This document shows, one piece after another, positions 29,101 through 35,634 of a stretch of 64,000 nt of DNA. The position numbers and the translations under genes are program-made. The stretch lies in contig CAYUHJ010000003.1 in NCBI GenBank assembly GCA_964444365.1, forward strand, positions 41,041 to 105,040. The letters run 5' to 3'. The number at the start of each line of letters is the position of its first letter. The first letter of the stretch is position 1. Source of the DNA: CAYUHJ01 sp964444365 (lineage in GTDB: Bacteria; Planctomycetota; Planctomycetia; Gemmatales; Gemmataceae). The notes under the pieces were generated by a model. It did no database searches, was not told the DNA's origin, and saw only the letters and a list, made by a program, of their open reading frames with translations.

Positions 29101-29617
29101 CCTGCTCTACCCGAAGGTGTTCGCCGACTTCGCCGCGCACCGCTTGAAGTACGGCGACGTGAGCGTGCTGCCGACGACGGCGTTCTTCTACGGCTTGCAG
29201 AAGGGCGAGGAGGTCAGCGTCGAGATCGAGCCGGGCAAGACGCTCATCATCAAGTTCCTGACCGTCGGCGACCCGCACGACGACGGCCGGCGGCTCGTGT
29301 TCTTCGAGCTGAACGGCCAGCCGCGGGACGTGCTGGTGCAGGACCGCTCCCTCGGCGCGAGTGCCGTCGTGGCCCGGCCCAAGGCGGAGGCGGGGAACCC
29401 GCTCCACGTCGCGGCCCCGATGCCGGGCGCGGTCGTCGGCATCGCGGTGGCCGTCGGCGAGCAGGTCGCGGCGGGGCAGAAGCTGGCCACGCTCGAAGCG
29501 ATGAAGATGGAAACGACGCTCCACGCGGAACGCGCCGGCCGCGTGGCCGAGGTACTCGTCCGCCCCGGCACCCAGGTCGAGGGCGGGGACTTGCTGATCC
29601 GGTTCGACGCGACGTGA
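26144..29617 (+). CDS. pyc: Pyruvate carboxylase
   Basis: 1157 residues, the full single-chain form. It makes oxaloacetate from pyruvate, bicarbonate and ATP. Biotin carboxylase domain, about 8-460: KLLVANRSEIAIRVFRSA, HPGYGFLSENAYFAK, the ATP-grasp loop MGGGGRGMR, and EVNPRIQVEHTVTEVVTGYD. Carboxyltransferase domain from about 540: TDTTMRDAHQSLLATRMRT, HFHTHDCPGGQIASY. A C-terminal biotinyl domain ends with the biotin lysine in LEAMKMET. Start ATG 26144 follows CTGGAGGGG; the frame opens earlier at 26063 but only over a leader that resembles no Pyc. It supplies the TCA cycle in which aconitase (35635) also acts. Confidence 0.97.
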   Translation: MPVVKPIRKLLVANRSEIAIRVFRSAHELGVRTVAIYSHEDRFALHRFKADEAYRVGKPGEPIRAYLDIPGIVALAKDAGVDAIHPGYGFLSENAYFAKACVEAGIAFVGPRPEILESLGDKVTARRIARQANVPVLSGGDSPVSSIADAKKLAESLGYPVIVKAAMGGGGRGMRVVREADKLEEAITSAQREAGSAFGVPDVFLEKFVERAKHIEVQLLGDRHGGLVHLFERDCSVQRRHQKVVELAPAPNLDATVRQGLLDAALAVGKAVGVDNAATVEFLVDVEAGKFYFIEVNPRIQVEHTVTEVVTGYDIVKSQILIAQGSPLSDPEIGLGDQSKIQTHGFAIQCRVTTEDPANGFAPDYGRLTAYRSAAGLGVRLDAGTAFSGAVITPFYDSMLVKVTADGIRFIDAARRMERVLQEFRVRGVKTNIPFLVNLVTHPEFLAGKVTTRFLDDTPKLFDLPKRRDRASKVLGYLADVIVNGHPEVKGKFAAVPKEPATVTAVPFVPGRSANLPTGTRDVFKQIGADRFAKWVRDQKRLLVTDTTMRDAHQSLLATRMRTFDMLQVAPRYARRHADLFSLEMWGGATFDTAMRFLKEDPWDRLTKLRERIPNVMFQMLLRAASAVGYTNYPDNVVYAFCKEAAAAGMDLFRIFDANNWLPNLRLAIDAVRQTDAIAEAAICYTGDILDPKRDKYSLKYYVALAKDLANAGAHFLAIKDMAGLLKPYAARKLVKALRQELDLPIHFHTHDCPGGQIASYTMAAEEGVDIVDCAFAPLAGITAQPSLNALAEAMRFTDRDTGLNFDDLQDTARYWDEVRKSYAPFETGQLASSAEVYQHEMPGGQSTNLYQQAKSLGLGDRWADVCRTYADVNKLFGDIVKVTPTSKVVGDMALFMLANNLSRTDVLDAKKEVAFPESVVEFFEGKLGQPPGGFPAALQTRILRGRKPLTDRPGATLAPADFDAAKKALEPKLGRPASEREVVSHLLYPKVFADFAAHRLKYGDVSVLPTTAFFYGLQKGEEVSVEIEPGKTLIIKFLTVGDPHDDGRRLVFFELNGQPRDVLVQDRSLGASAVVARPKAEAGNPLHVAAPMPGAVVGIAVAVGEQVAAGQKLATLEAMKMETTLHAERAGRVAEVLVRPGTQVEGGDLLIRFDAT

Positions 29618-29636
29618 CGGCCGGGGCGGGTGCCTG

Positions 29637-30038
29637 CTACTTCTTTGGGGGCTCGCCGGTCAGCGGGAAGTCGAACGCGTTGGCCCCGTCCGGCGTGACC
29701 TCGGCCCGCAACTTCGAGTCCCGGTAGAACTCGGCCGGGATCAGTTCTTCCACGTCCGGGCCGCCGCCGCGCATCGGGTTCGACGTGCCGGGGATCGGCC
29801 GGCTGCCGCGGATTTCGACGCGCTTCGCGCCGGGGATCACTGGGAACTCGTAGCGGCCGTTCGCGATCCGTCCGCCCCCCGCCGGGACGGCCCCGAGCGG
29901 ATCCACGAAGAGAATGTCCCCTTGCGCGACCGGCTCGCCGTTGAAAGTGACGGTCCCGCTGACGGCGACCGGTTGCGGGCCGGCCGGGCCGCACCCGGCC
30001 GCGAACCCGAGCACCGCCGCGAATGCGAGTCGGTTCAC
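29637..30038 (-). CDS. Small lipoprotein with carboxypeptidase-regulatory-like fold
   Basis: 133 residues from a GTG start at 30038 whose first bases overlap the stop of the DUF1559 gene (GTGA), indicating translational coupling. A lipobox at the end of the signal peptide (LGFAAGC) points to lipid anchoring. The mature part (VAVSGTVTFNGEPVAQGDIL, GRYEFPVIPGAKRVEIRG) has the transthyretin-like beta-sandwich pattern common in planctomycete lipoproteins that follow DUF1559 genes, and ends ELIPAEFYRDSKLRAEVTPDGANAFDF in pieces typical of that group. A cell-surface or pilus-associated role is inferred from context only. Confidence 0.85.
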   Translation of the reverse strand: MNRLAFAAVLGFAAGCGPAGPQPVAVSGTVTFNGEPVAQGDILFVDPLGAVPAGGGRIANGRYEFPVIPGAKRVEIRGSRPIPGTSNPMRGGGPDVEELIPAEFYRDSKLRAEVTPDGANAFDFPLTGEPPKK

Positions 30039-30979
30039 AGGTCCCCCACGGGTTCGTTGCCCGCACGGGTGCCGAAGGCTTGCCAGTTGGCCGGGCTGAC
30101 CCTGTTCCCCACCGTCCGCACGGAGCCGTCCGCGAGCCCGACGTTCACGATGCCCGTGTGGTAACTCCGGGCGGTCTGCACCTTGTCTTGCGAGCCGACG
30201 GAACACGGGGCGAGGGGGTTGGACGTCCCGTTGCAGTAATTCGAGCGGTCCGGGGCGGCGGTCTGGTTCGGGTTGTAGAGGGTCGAAAACAAGACCCCGC
30301 CCGAACCGGCACAGTTGTAGATTCGCCCGCGCACGTCATGGCCGGGCGCGCCGTCTTTTGTCAGGATGATTTCCGACACCATCGCCGTGTTCGAGGTGCC
30401 GTCCGAAACGTGTTCCAGGCGGGTCTTGGAGTGGCCGTAAAACATCCCGTTGAGGGCCACTCCCCCCGAGTCCGACGGGCTGTCGAAGTAGGAGTTCCCG
30501 GCCAACCCCACATAGTTCGTGTGAAACCCCTGCTGGTTCGGATCGCTCGGACTGGTGCCGGTCCACGTCTTCGGGTTCGCCGGGTCGGAGGGGCACATGA
30601 GCGTCTTGACCGGGGTCTGCCGGTTCGGGGAATACAGACACGAGCCGGCCGATTTGACTTGGGCCTCGGCCTGATTGTAGAGCGTGGACTGCTCGAGGAA
30701 GGGGTAAATCATCAAGACCCAGGTCCGCCGATCGGGCTGGCTGTCGTTCGCGTTGAGCAACTCGTTGGTTCCGGCGGGCAGGCGCGAGTAGGCATCGTGG
30801 TAGCTGTGTAAGGCCAGCGCGACTTGCTTGATGTTGTTCGTGCAGGTCGCCCGGGCCGCCGACTCGCGCACCTTTTGCACGGCGGGGAGGAGCAGCCCGA
30901 TCAGAATCGCGATGATCGCGATGACCACGAGCAGTTCGATCAGCGTGAATGCCGCCGATCGAGGGCGAGAAACGGTCAT
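30035..30979 (-). CDS. DUF1559 prepilin-like protein
   Basis: 314 residues from ATG 30979. It opens with a type IV prepilin signal (RSAAFTLIELLVVIAIIAIL, cleavage expected before the Phe-Thr-Leu-Ile-Glu), then VQKVRESAARATCTNNIKQ and the DUF1559 body with SDGTSNTAMVSEIIL. The C terminus holds the H-GIVNVGLADGSVRTV motif that marks this large planctomycete family. The upstream in-frame start at 31024 would lie in the predicted -10 box. Exported through a pseudopilus-type route; biological role not established. Followed with a 4-nt overlap by the lipoprotein gene. Confidence 0.93.
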   Translation of the reverse strand: MTVSRPRSAAFTLIELLVVIAIIAILIGLLLPAVQKVRESAARATCTNNIKQVALALHSYHDAYSRLPAGTNELLNANDSQPDRRTWVLMIYPFLEQSTLYNQAEAQVKSAGSCLYSPNRQTPVKTLMCPSDPANPKTWTGTSPSDPNQQGFHTNYVGLAGNSYFDSPSDSGGVALNGMFYGHSKTRLEHVSDGTSNTAMVSEIILTKDGAPGHDVRGRIYNCAGSGGVLFSTLYNPNQTAAPDRSNYCNGTSNPLAPCSVGSQDKVQTARSYHTGIVNVGLADGSVRTVGNRVSPANWQAFGTRAGNEPVGDL

Positions 30980-31019
30980 GGCAGTCCCCGCGCGAGTGTG
31001 CGGTGTCCCGAATAGCGAG

Positions 31020-31048
31020 AACATAGCTCACCCGCTGGGGTGACGCAA
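31020..31048 (-). promoter_or_regulatory. Putative sigma-70-type promoter for the DUF1559/lipoprotein pair
   Basis: On the minus strand TTGCGT (31048-31043), a 17-nt spacer and TATGTT (31025-31020), about 40 nt upstream of ATG 30979. The spacer contains the imperfect palindrome TCACCCCAGCGGGTGA, which could be an operator. Spacing is ideal but the boxes match the consensus only partly. Confidence 0.4.
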
Positions 31049-31154
31049 GCGTTTGCGTTCGCCCGGGTCGTGAACGTCAGTCGGCCGACCGTGGGCGGAT
31101 CGGCACCCGACCTGGGAGCAGGCGAAGATCAGATAGTTCTTTGATAGAGCTCGG

Positions 31155-32084
31155 TCACGCCGCCTTCTTCGCCTTCCGGGCCGCGGGCTGGGACTTCCAC
31201 CGGCGGTGGAGCCAGAAGTACTGCTCCGGGTGCTTGCGGATCAGCCGTTCGAGGGCGGCGTGGTACCGCTGGGTGATCGCCTTCACCGCGTCCGGGCGGG
31301 CGGCGTACTCGTCCGGGTCGATCACGTCCTCGCACACCACCTCGTATCGCAGCGGCCCGCCCACCCGCGGGGTGCCGACGACGACCATCTTCGCGCCGTA
31401 CGCCATTGCCATCATCGCGACGGCCTTGTGCGCGGACGCCGGCCGGCCGAAGAAGTCGACGAACACGCCCTTCGGCCCCGCGTCCTGGTCCGCCAGGGTC
31501 GCGATCTTGCCGCCGGCCGCGAGCACCGCCGTCAGCCGGTCGAAGTCGTCTTTCTTCGCGATGATCGTCTGCCCCGTGGCCTGCCGGAACCGCAGCAAGA
31601 AGCGTTCGAGGTACGGGTTGTCCAGCACCCGCGCGATGGCGTGCGTCCGGAACCCGACCGCGCCGAGGACGTACCCGGCCATCTCCCAGTTGCCGAAGTG
31701 GGCGGTCACGATCAGCAGGGGTTTCTTGTCGAGCAACCCGCCGAGGACCGGGCCGTGTCCCACCAGCGTGGCGTACTGCCGCCAGTTGTGGACCCGCAGT
31801 TTGCGCGGCAGCAGGATGATTTCGACGAGCAGCGTGCAGAAGTGGCGGTAGCACCCGCGAACCAGTTCGTCGATGTCCTTCGGGCCGCGTTCGGGGAAGG
31901 CGAAGCCGAGGTTCTCGGCGGCGACGGCGCGGTGCCGCCGGTCCACGCGGTACGCCACGGCCGCGAGCAGGTCCGCGAACGCGAACGCCCACGCGGTCGG
32001 CATCGCCTGGACGACGCCCACCAGCACCCGCACCGCGAGGTAGACGGCGAAGTCGACGTGCTGCTTGCGCGGTTTCCTGGCCAT
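31155..32084 (-). CDS. LpxL/HtrB-like lysophospholipid or lipid A acyltransferase
   Basis: 309 residues. The family catalytic motif H-x4-E appears as TAHFGNWEMAGYVLG (His and Glu), followed by RFRQATGQTIIAKKDDF, LADQDAGPKGVFVDFFGRPA and YFWLHRRWKSQP, all characteristic of LpxL-type transferases that add secondary acyl chains. An N-terminal hydrophobic segment anchors it in the inner membrane. It ends in a basic tail (ARKAKKAA). No lpx genes are nearby, so whether the substrate is lipid A or another lipid cannot be settled. Confidence 0.88.
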   Translation of the reverse strand: MARKPRKQHVDFAVYLAVRVLVGVVQAMPTAWAFAFADLLAAVAYRVDRRHRAVAAENLGFAFPERGPKDIDELVRGCYRHFCTLLVEIILLPRKLRVHNWRQYATLVGHGPVLGGLLDKKPLLIVTAHFGNWEMAGYVLGAVGFRTHAIARVLDNPYLERFLLRFRQATGQTIIAKKDDFDRLTAVLAAGGKIATLADQDAGPKGVFVDFFGRPASAHKAVAMMAMAYGAKMVVVGTPRVGGPLRYEVVCEDVIDPDEYAARPDAVKAITQRYHAALERLIRKHPEQYFWLHRRWKSQPAARKAKKAA

Positions 32085-32216
32085 GCGACTGCCCCGGAAG
32101 GTTCGGTCGGGCGGCAGTGTACCGCACCCCCGCCGGGGCTGTCTGCGCCACGTGGCGGCGGTCTGCCGGCCACGGTTCGCAATTCAAGTAAGGAACGGTC
32201 CCGTTCCGACACCGTG

Positions 32217-32288
32217 TTTTGACTCGTGGCACCGGCCTCTGGCCGGTGCCGGCTCCACCAGCCAGAGGCCGGGTGCCCCAAGTCAAAA
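32217..32288. repeat. Nested inverted repeat downstream of the small exported-protein gene
   Basis: Outer arms TTTTGACT (32217-32224) and AGTCAAAA (32281-32288) enclose GGCACCGGCCTCTGGC and its near-complement GCCAGAGGCCGGGTGCC. The left inner arm is also part of a self-contained palindrome (GGCACCGGCCTCTGGCCGG...). It lies about 90 nt past the stop of the leftward gene at 32376 and could act as its terminator. Confidence 0.75.
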
Positions 32289-32375
32289 AGTCCCGACGGA
32301 AAACACGGCGGCGCTACCGGACGGCTCCGAAGGGTGCGTCCGAAGTCGAGTCCCGCACCGACGGGACATCCGCCG

Positions 32376-32846
32376 TCAGTCCCGCCGCCACTGGGCGAGT
32401 TTCTCCTGCTCTCGCTCGCGGTTCCGCCGGCTGATCCCCGGCGTCCACACCGGCGACCGCGGTTCCGGCCGGACCAGCCCGAGCGTGGTGCCGAACTTGT
32501 CGACGAACCGGTTCCACAGGGTCGGTTCCGCCGGGGCGAACGTCCCCGGCGGGAGCGGCCCGACCACGGAGTTGACGTCCAGCCCGGCCCCCGGCAGGGA
32601 CGCGAGCGGGCTCACCTGGCCGATCTGCCCCGGTGCCTTCCCCACGCGCTCGCCCGCCGCCGGCACCGCCTTCGGGAACACCGTCCCGACGTTCATCAGC
32701 AGCGGCTTCCCGACGTCCAGCCCCGGCATCTGCTGCTGGTTCGGCGCGGCCCCGATGGGCGGCAGGCTGTTCAACTGGGCGCGGGCCGTGCCCACCCCCC
32801 CGAGCGCGGCCGCGACGGCCAGCACCCACGCGGACATGCGTGCCAT
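32376..32846 (-). CDS. Small exported protein of unknown function
   Basis: 156 residues from ATG 32846, preceded by GGGGGA about eight bases upstream. A clear signal peptide (MSAWVLAVAAALGGVGTARA, cleavage before QLNSLPP). The mature protein is rich in Pro, Gly and Val (PIGAAPNQQQMPGLDVGKPL, GPLPPGTFAPAEPTLWNRFV) and ends with a charged tail (RRNREREQEKLAQWRRD). No family recognised. Its length, signal peptide and GC-rich third positions support a real gene. Confidence 0.7.
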   Translation of the reverse strand: MARMSAWVLAVAAALGGVGTARAQLNSLPPIGAAPNQQQMPGLDVGKPLLMNVGTVFPKAVPAAGERVGKAPGQIGQVSPLASLPGAGLDVNSVVGPLPPGTFAPAEPTLWNRFVDKFGTTLGLVRPEPRSPVWTPGISRRNREREQEKLAQWRRD

Positions 32847-33215
32847 GTGCGTGTTCCCCCTGAGACGGTCCTTCCCCCGGACGCAAGCGGCGGGCTATGC
32901 CGACCGACGGGATGCGTGTCAAGCCGAATCTCCGGCGGAAACAGGGCGACGCAGTGCGTGAAAGTAGGCAACTCGCTCCGCGAGTTGCGGGCTCATGTCC
33001 CGAGAACGCAACACTCGTTTCCGAGGGCTGACGCGCAGTCACTCGCGGAGCGAGTGACCGACTGAATCGGCCGAACTGGAATCGTTGCGCCGCCCTGCCG
33101 GCGGAAATCCCCACGGCTCGGCAGCGGGCGGGCGACTTGAACCAATCTGAAGTTGCCCCCGAGATGTGCCGATAACGAGTGCGGGTTGTTCGGTCTGGGC
33201 GAGAGGGGACGGGTC
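32847..33215. other. 369-nt intergenic region
   Basis: Holds the second copy of the bipartite palindromic element (32964-33065). I see no ORF with good codon use and no RNA gene in the remainder. Confidence 0.6.
32964..33065. repeat. Bipartite palindromic element, copy 2
   Basis: Same layout as 23961-24063: GTAGGCAACTCGCTCCGCGA at the left, TCATGTCCCGAGAACG in the middle and GTCACTCGCGGAGCGAGTGAC at the right. The ends and the middle motif are conserved; the remaining spacer has drifted. Confidence 0.85.
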
Positions 33216-35459
33216 ATGGGCGAGCACGCCGACGCGACGGGGTCCGGGGAACTGGTCGTCCGCAACGGGACTCAGCGGGGCAAGCGGCTCGCCCTCACGC
33301 TGCCGACCACGATCCTCGGGTCGACCGAGCAGTGCGACATCGCCGTCACCGGCCGCGAGGTGGGCGGGGTCCACTGCCTGATCACCGTCACGACGGCCGG
33401 CCCGGTGCTGCGGTCGTGGTTCCCGGACGCGACGCTCGTCAACGGCGTGCCGACCACGGCCGGGGTGCTCGAGGACGGCGACGAACTGCAAGTCGGCCCG
33501 TGCCTGTTTCAGCTGTCCTGGGACGGGGAATCGCTGGTGCCGTTGACCGTGTCGGAGGAAGAGTTCTCCGCGCTCCGCACGCAGGCGGCGGCGGTGGCGG
33601 CCCAACAGGCGATGCTCGTCGAGGAAGAGTGGCAGATCCGCGAGCGCGAGCAAGCCCTCACCGAACAGGAGTCCCAACTCGCGGCGGTGCTGGACGAGCG
33701 GCACAAGAAGCTCGCGGCGATGCTGCACGCGCTGCACGACGGCCGGGAAAAGCTGCGGGTCGAACGCGAGGCCGAGGTCGCCCGGCTTCGCAAGATGCGG
33801 GCGAACATCAAGCCGCTGCACTGCGCCGCGAAGAAGGACCGCCGGGCTGCGCGGAAGTTGCTCGCCGGGGCCAAGGCCCGCGTCGAACGCGAGTCGGCGG
33901 CCGCCCGCGCGGAACTCGCCGCCGACCGCCTCGCCTTCGACCGGGAAACCCGCGTCCTCGTCGAACGCATCGCGGAGTTCGACGAAGAACGGGCGCGAGC
34001 CGCCGCGTCCGAGGCCGAGACGGAACGCCGGCTGAGCGAAGCGTGGGAGACGCTCGCCGAGGGGCAACGCCGCCTGCACGCGGACCGCACGGAATCCGAG
34101 GAACTCTTCGCCGAACTGCGGGAAGCCGCCGACCGCCGGGAGGTCGAACTCGCCGCGCGGGAACGCGCCCTGGACGAAGGCCGTGAGCGGGTCGAGGCAC
34201 GGGTGCAATCGCTGCTGGAAGAATCCGCTCACCTCGAAACGCGGACGGCCCACGCCCGCGCCGCCCTGGAAGTTCTCGAACAGAAGCGGGACAAGCTGCT
34301 GGCCGGCGCGACCCCCGAGGCGGCGGCCGCCCTGCCCGACGCGATCCCGCTGGACCGGAAGTCCGACAAGTCCGCGGCCCAGCTCCTGGCGGAACTGCAA
34401 CAGCGCGACCGCGACCTGGCCCGCGAGGGCCGCGAACTCGCCGCCCGGAAGAAGGCGCTCGACGCTCGGGAAGCCGACCTCGTCGACGAACGCACGGTCG
34501 TCGCGGAGCAGGCGGCGGCGCTCGCGGTGGCCCAGGAATCGTGGGCCAAAACGCAATCGCGTACCCTGGCGGACCTGGAATCGCTGGCCCGTGCGGTCCA
34601 CGCGAAGGAAGTTTACCTCGACGCCCGTGACCGGGAACTGGCTGCCGCTTCGCACCGTTGCCGACAACGCGAACGGGAACTGTGGGAACTCCGCGTCCGG
34701 CTCGAAGGCTGGCAGTCGACGCTCGCCGCGCACGAGATCAGCTTCGCCGCCGACCGCGACCGGGTCGAGCCCGAACTCGATTCGACCCGCGAGCATCTCA
34801 CGAAGTGGGAAGCTGCCCTCGCCGCGCTGTGCCGCAAGTGGGCCGCCGCCCGCAAGCGGGACCGCGACGCGGTGCGCGACGAAATCGCGAAGGCCGAGGC
34901 GGAACGAACCCGCTACCAGACCCGCCTCGCCGACCTCGACCGCGACCGCCGGCAGTGGCTGGAAGATGCGGCCGTCGTCGCGGAGCAGGCCCTCGCGGTG
35001 GAGCAAACCATCGGCGAACTCGCGACCCGTCAGGGCGGCGACGCCCGCCAAGCCACACGCCGGGTCCGGGTGCTGCGCCGCCGCTGGGAACGCCGCTTCA
35101 CCCAGCTTCAGAAGGAAATGGAAGTTCGCCGGGAAACGGCCGTCGCGGAGGGGCTCGCCGCACGGGAACGGGCGACGGACCTGCACAAGAAGCTGGCCGA
35201 AGTGCTCGAACGCCGCGACACGCTGGCCACCGAGGAGTTCGCCGCCGCCGCCGACCACCTGGCGAAGGCCCGCACCCTGGACGAACGCGCCGAATCGCTG
35301 GCCGCAGAAGAAACGCGCCGCAAGCGCACCGACCGCGAACTGGTGCAGGTGCGGGCGGAACTCGACCGCATCACGGCCACGGTAATGGCCGCCGACACGC
35401 GGATTCTGGACGAGGGCACCGGGGCAATTCCGTTGCGGCCGGTGCTGGCGGCGGCGTAA
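33216..35459 (+). CDS. FHA-domain protein with a very long coiled coil
   Basis: 747 residues from ATG 33216, preceded by GAGAGGGGA. A forkhead-associated domain (about 12-100; GELVVRNGTQRGKRLALTLP, ILGSTEQCDIAV, VHCLI, LEDGDELQVGPCLFQLSW) would bind phosphothreonine. The rest (about 115-735) is nearly uninterrupted heptad-rich helix full of Glu, Arg, Ala and Leu, with a break around AAALPDAIPLDRKSDKSAAQ. No membrane segment and no enzyme domain. Likely a cytoplasmic scaffold responding to Ser/Thr kinases such as the one at 49571-53479; the link is inference. Flanked on both sides by palindromic repeats. Confidence 0.85.
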   Translation: MGEHADATGSGELVVRNGTQRGKRLALTLPTTILGSTEQCDIAVTGREVGGVHCLITVTTAGPVLRSWFPDATLVNGVPTTAGVLEDGDELQVGPCLFQLSWDGESLVPLTVSEEEFSALRTQAAAVAAQQAMLVEEEWQIREREQALTEQESQLAAVLDERHKKLAAMLHALHDGREKLRVEREAEVARLRKMRANIKPLHCAAKKDRRAARKLLAGAKARVERESAAARAELAADRLAFDRETRVLVERIAEFDEERARAAASEAETERRLSEAWETLAEGQRRLHADRTESEELFAELREAADRREVELAARERALDEGRERVEARVQSLLEESAHLETRTAHARAALEVLEQKRDKLLAGATPEAAAALPDAIPLDRKSDKSAAQLLAELQQRDRDLAREGRELAARKKALDAREADLVDERTVVAEQAAALAVAQESWAKTQSRTLADLESLARAVHAKEVYLDARDRELAAASHRCRQRERELWELRVRLEGWQSTLAAHEISFAADRDRVEPELDSTREHLTKWEAALAALCRKWAAARKRDRDAVRDEIAKAEAERTRYQTRLADLDRDRRQWLEDAAVVAEQALAVEQTIGELATRQGGDARQATRRVRVLRRRWERRFTQLQKEMEVRRETAVAEGLAARERATDLHKKLAEVLERRDTLATEEFAAAADHLAKARTLDERAESLAAEETRRKRTDRELVQVRAELDRITATVMAADTRILDEGTGAIPLRPVLAAA

Positions 35460-35469
35460 TCACGTCTTT

Positions 35470-35543
35470 GGCGAGCGTCACTCGTGAGAGTGACGAGTTC
35501 TCCACCCTGGAAGAACTCGTCACTCTCACGAGTGACGCTCGCC
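35470..35543. repeat. Perfect 32-bp palindrome between the FHA gene and acnA
   Basis: 32-nt arms at 35470-35501 (GGCGAGCGTCACTCGTGAGA...) and 35512-35543 are exactly complementary around a 10-nt loop. Begins 11 nt after the FHA gene stop; may terminate it. Confidence 0.9.
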
Positions 35544-35634
35544 GGTCAGAGCTTGCATGGCTGCGCTAACCATTTCGGCCCGCACATTTCTACAATACCC
35601 CCACACGACCTCTTCGCATCCCAGGAACCCCGGC

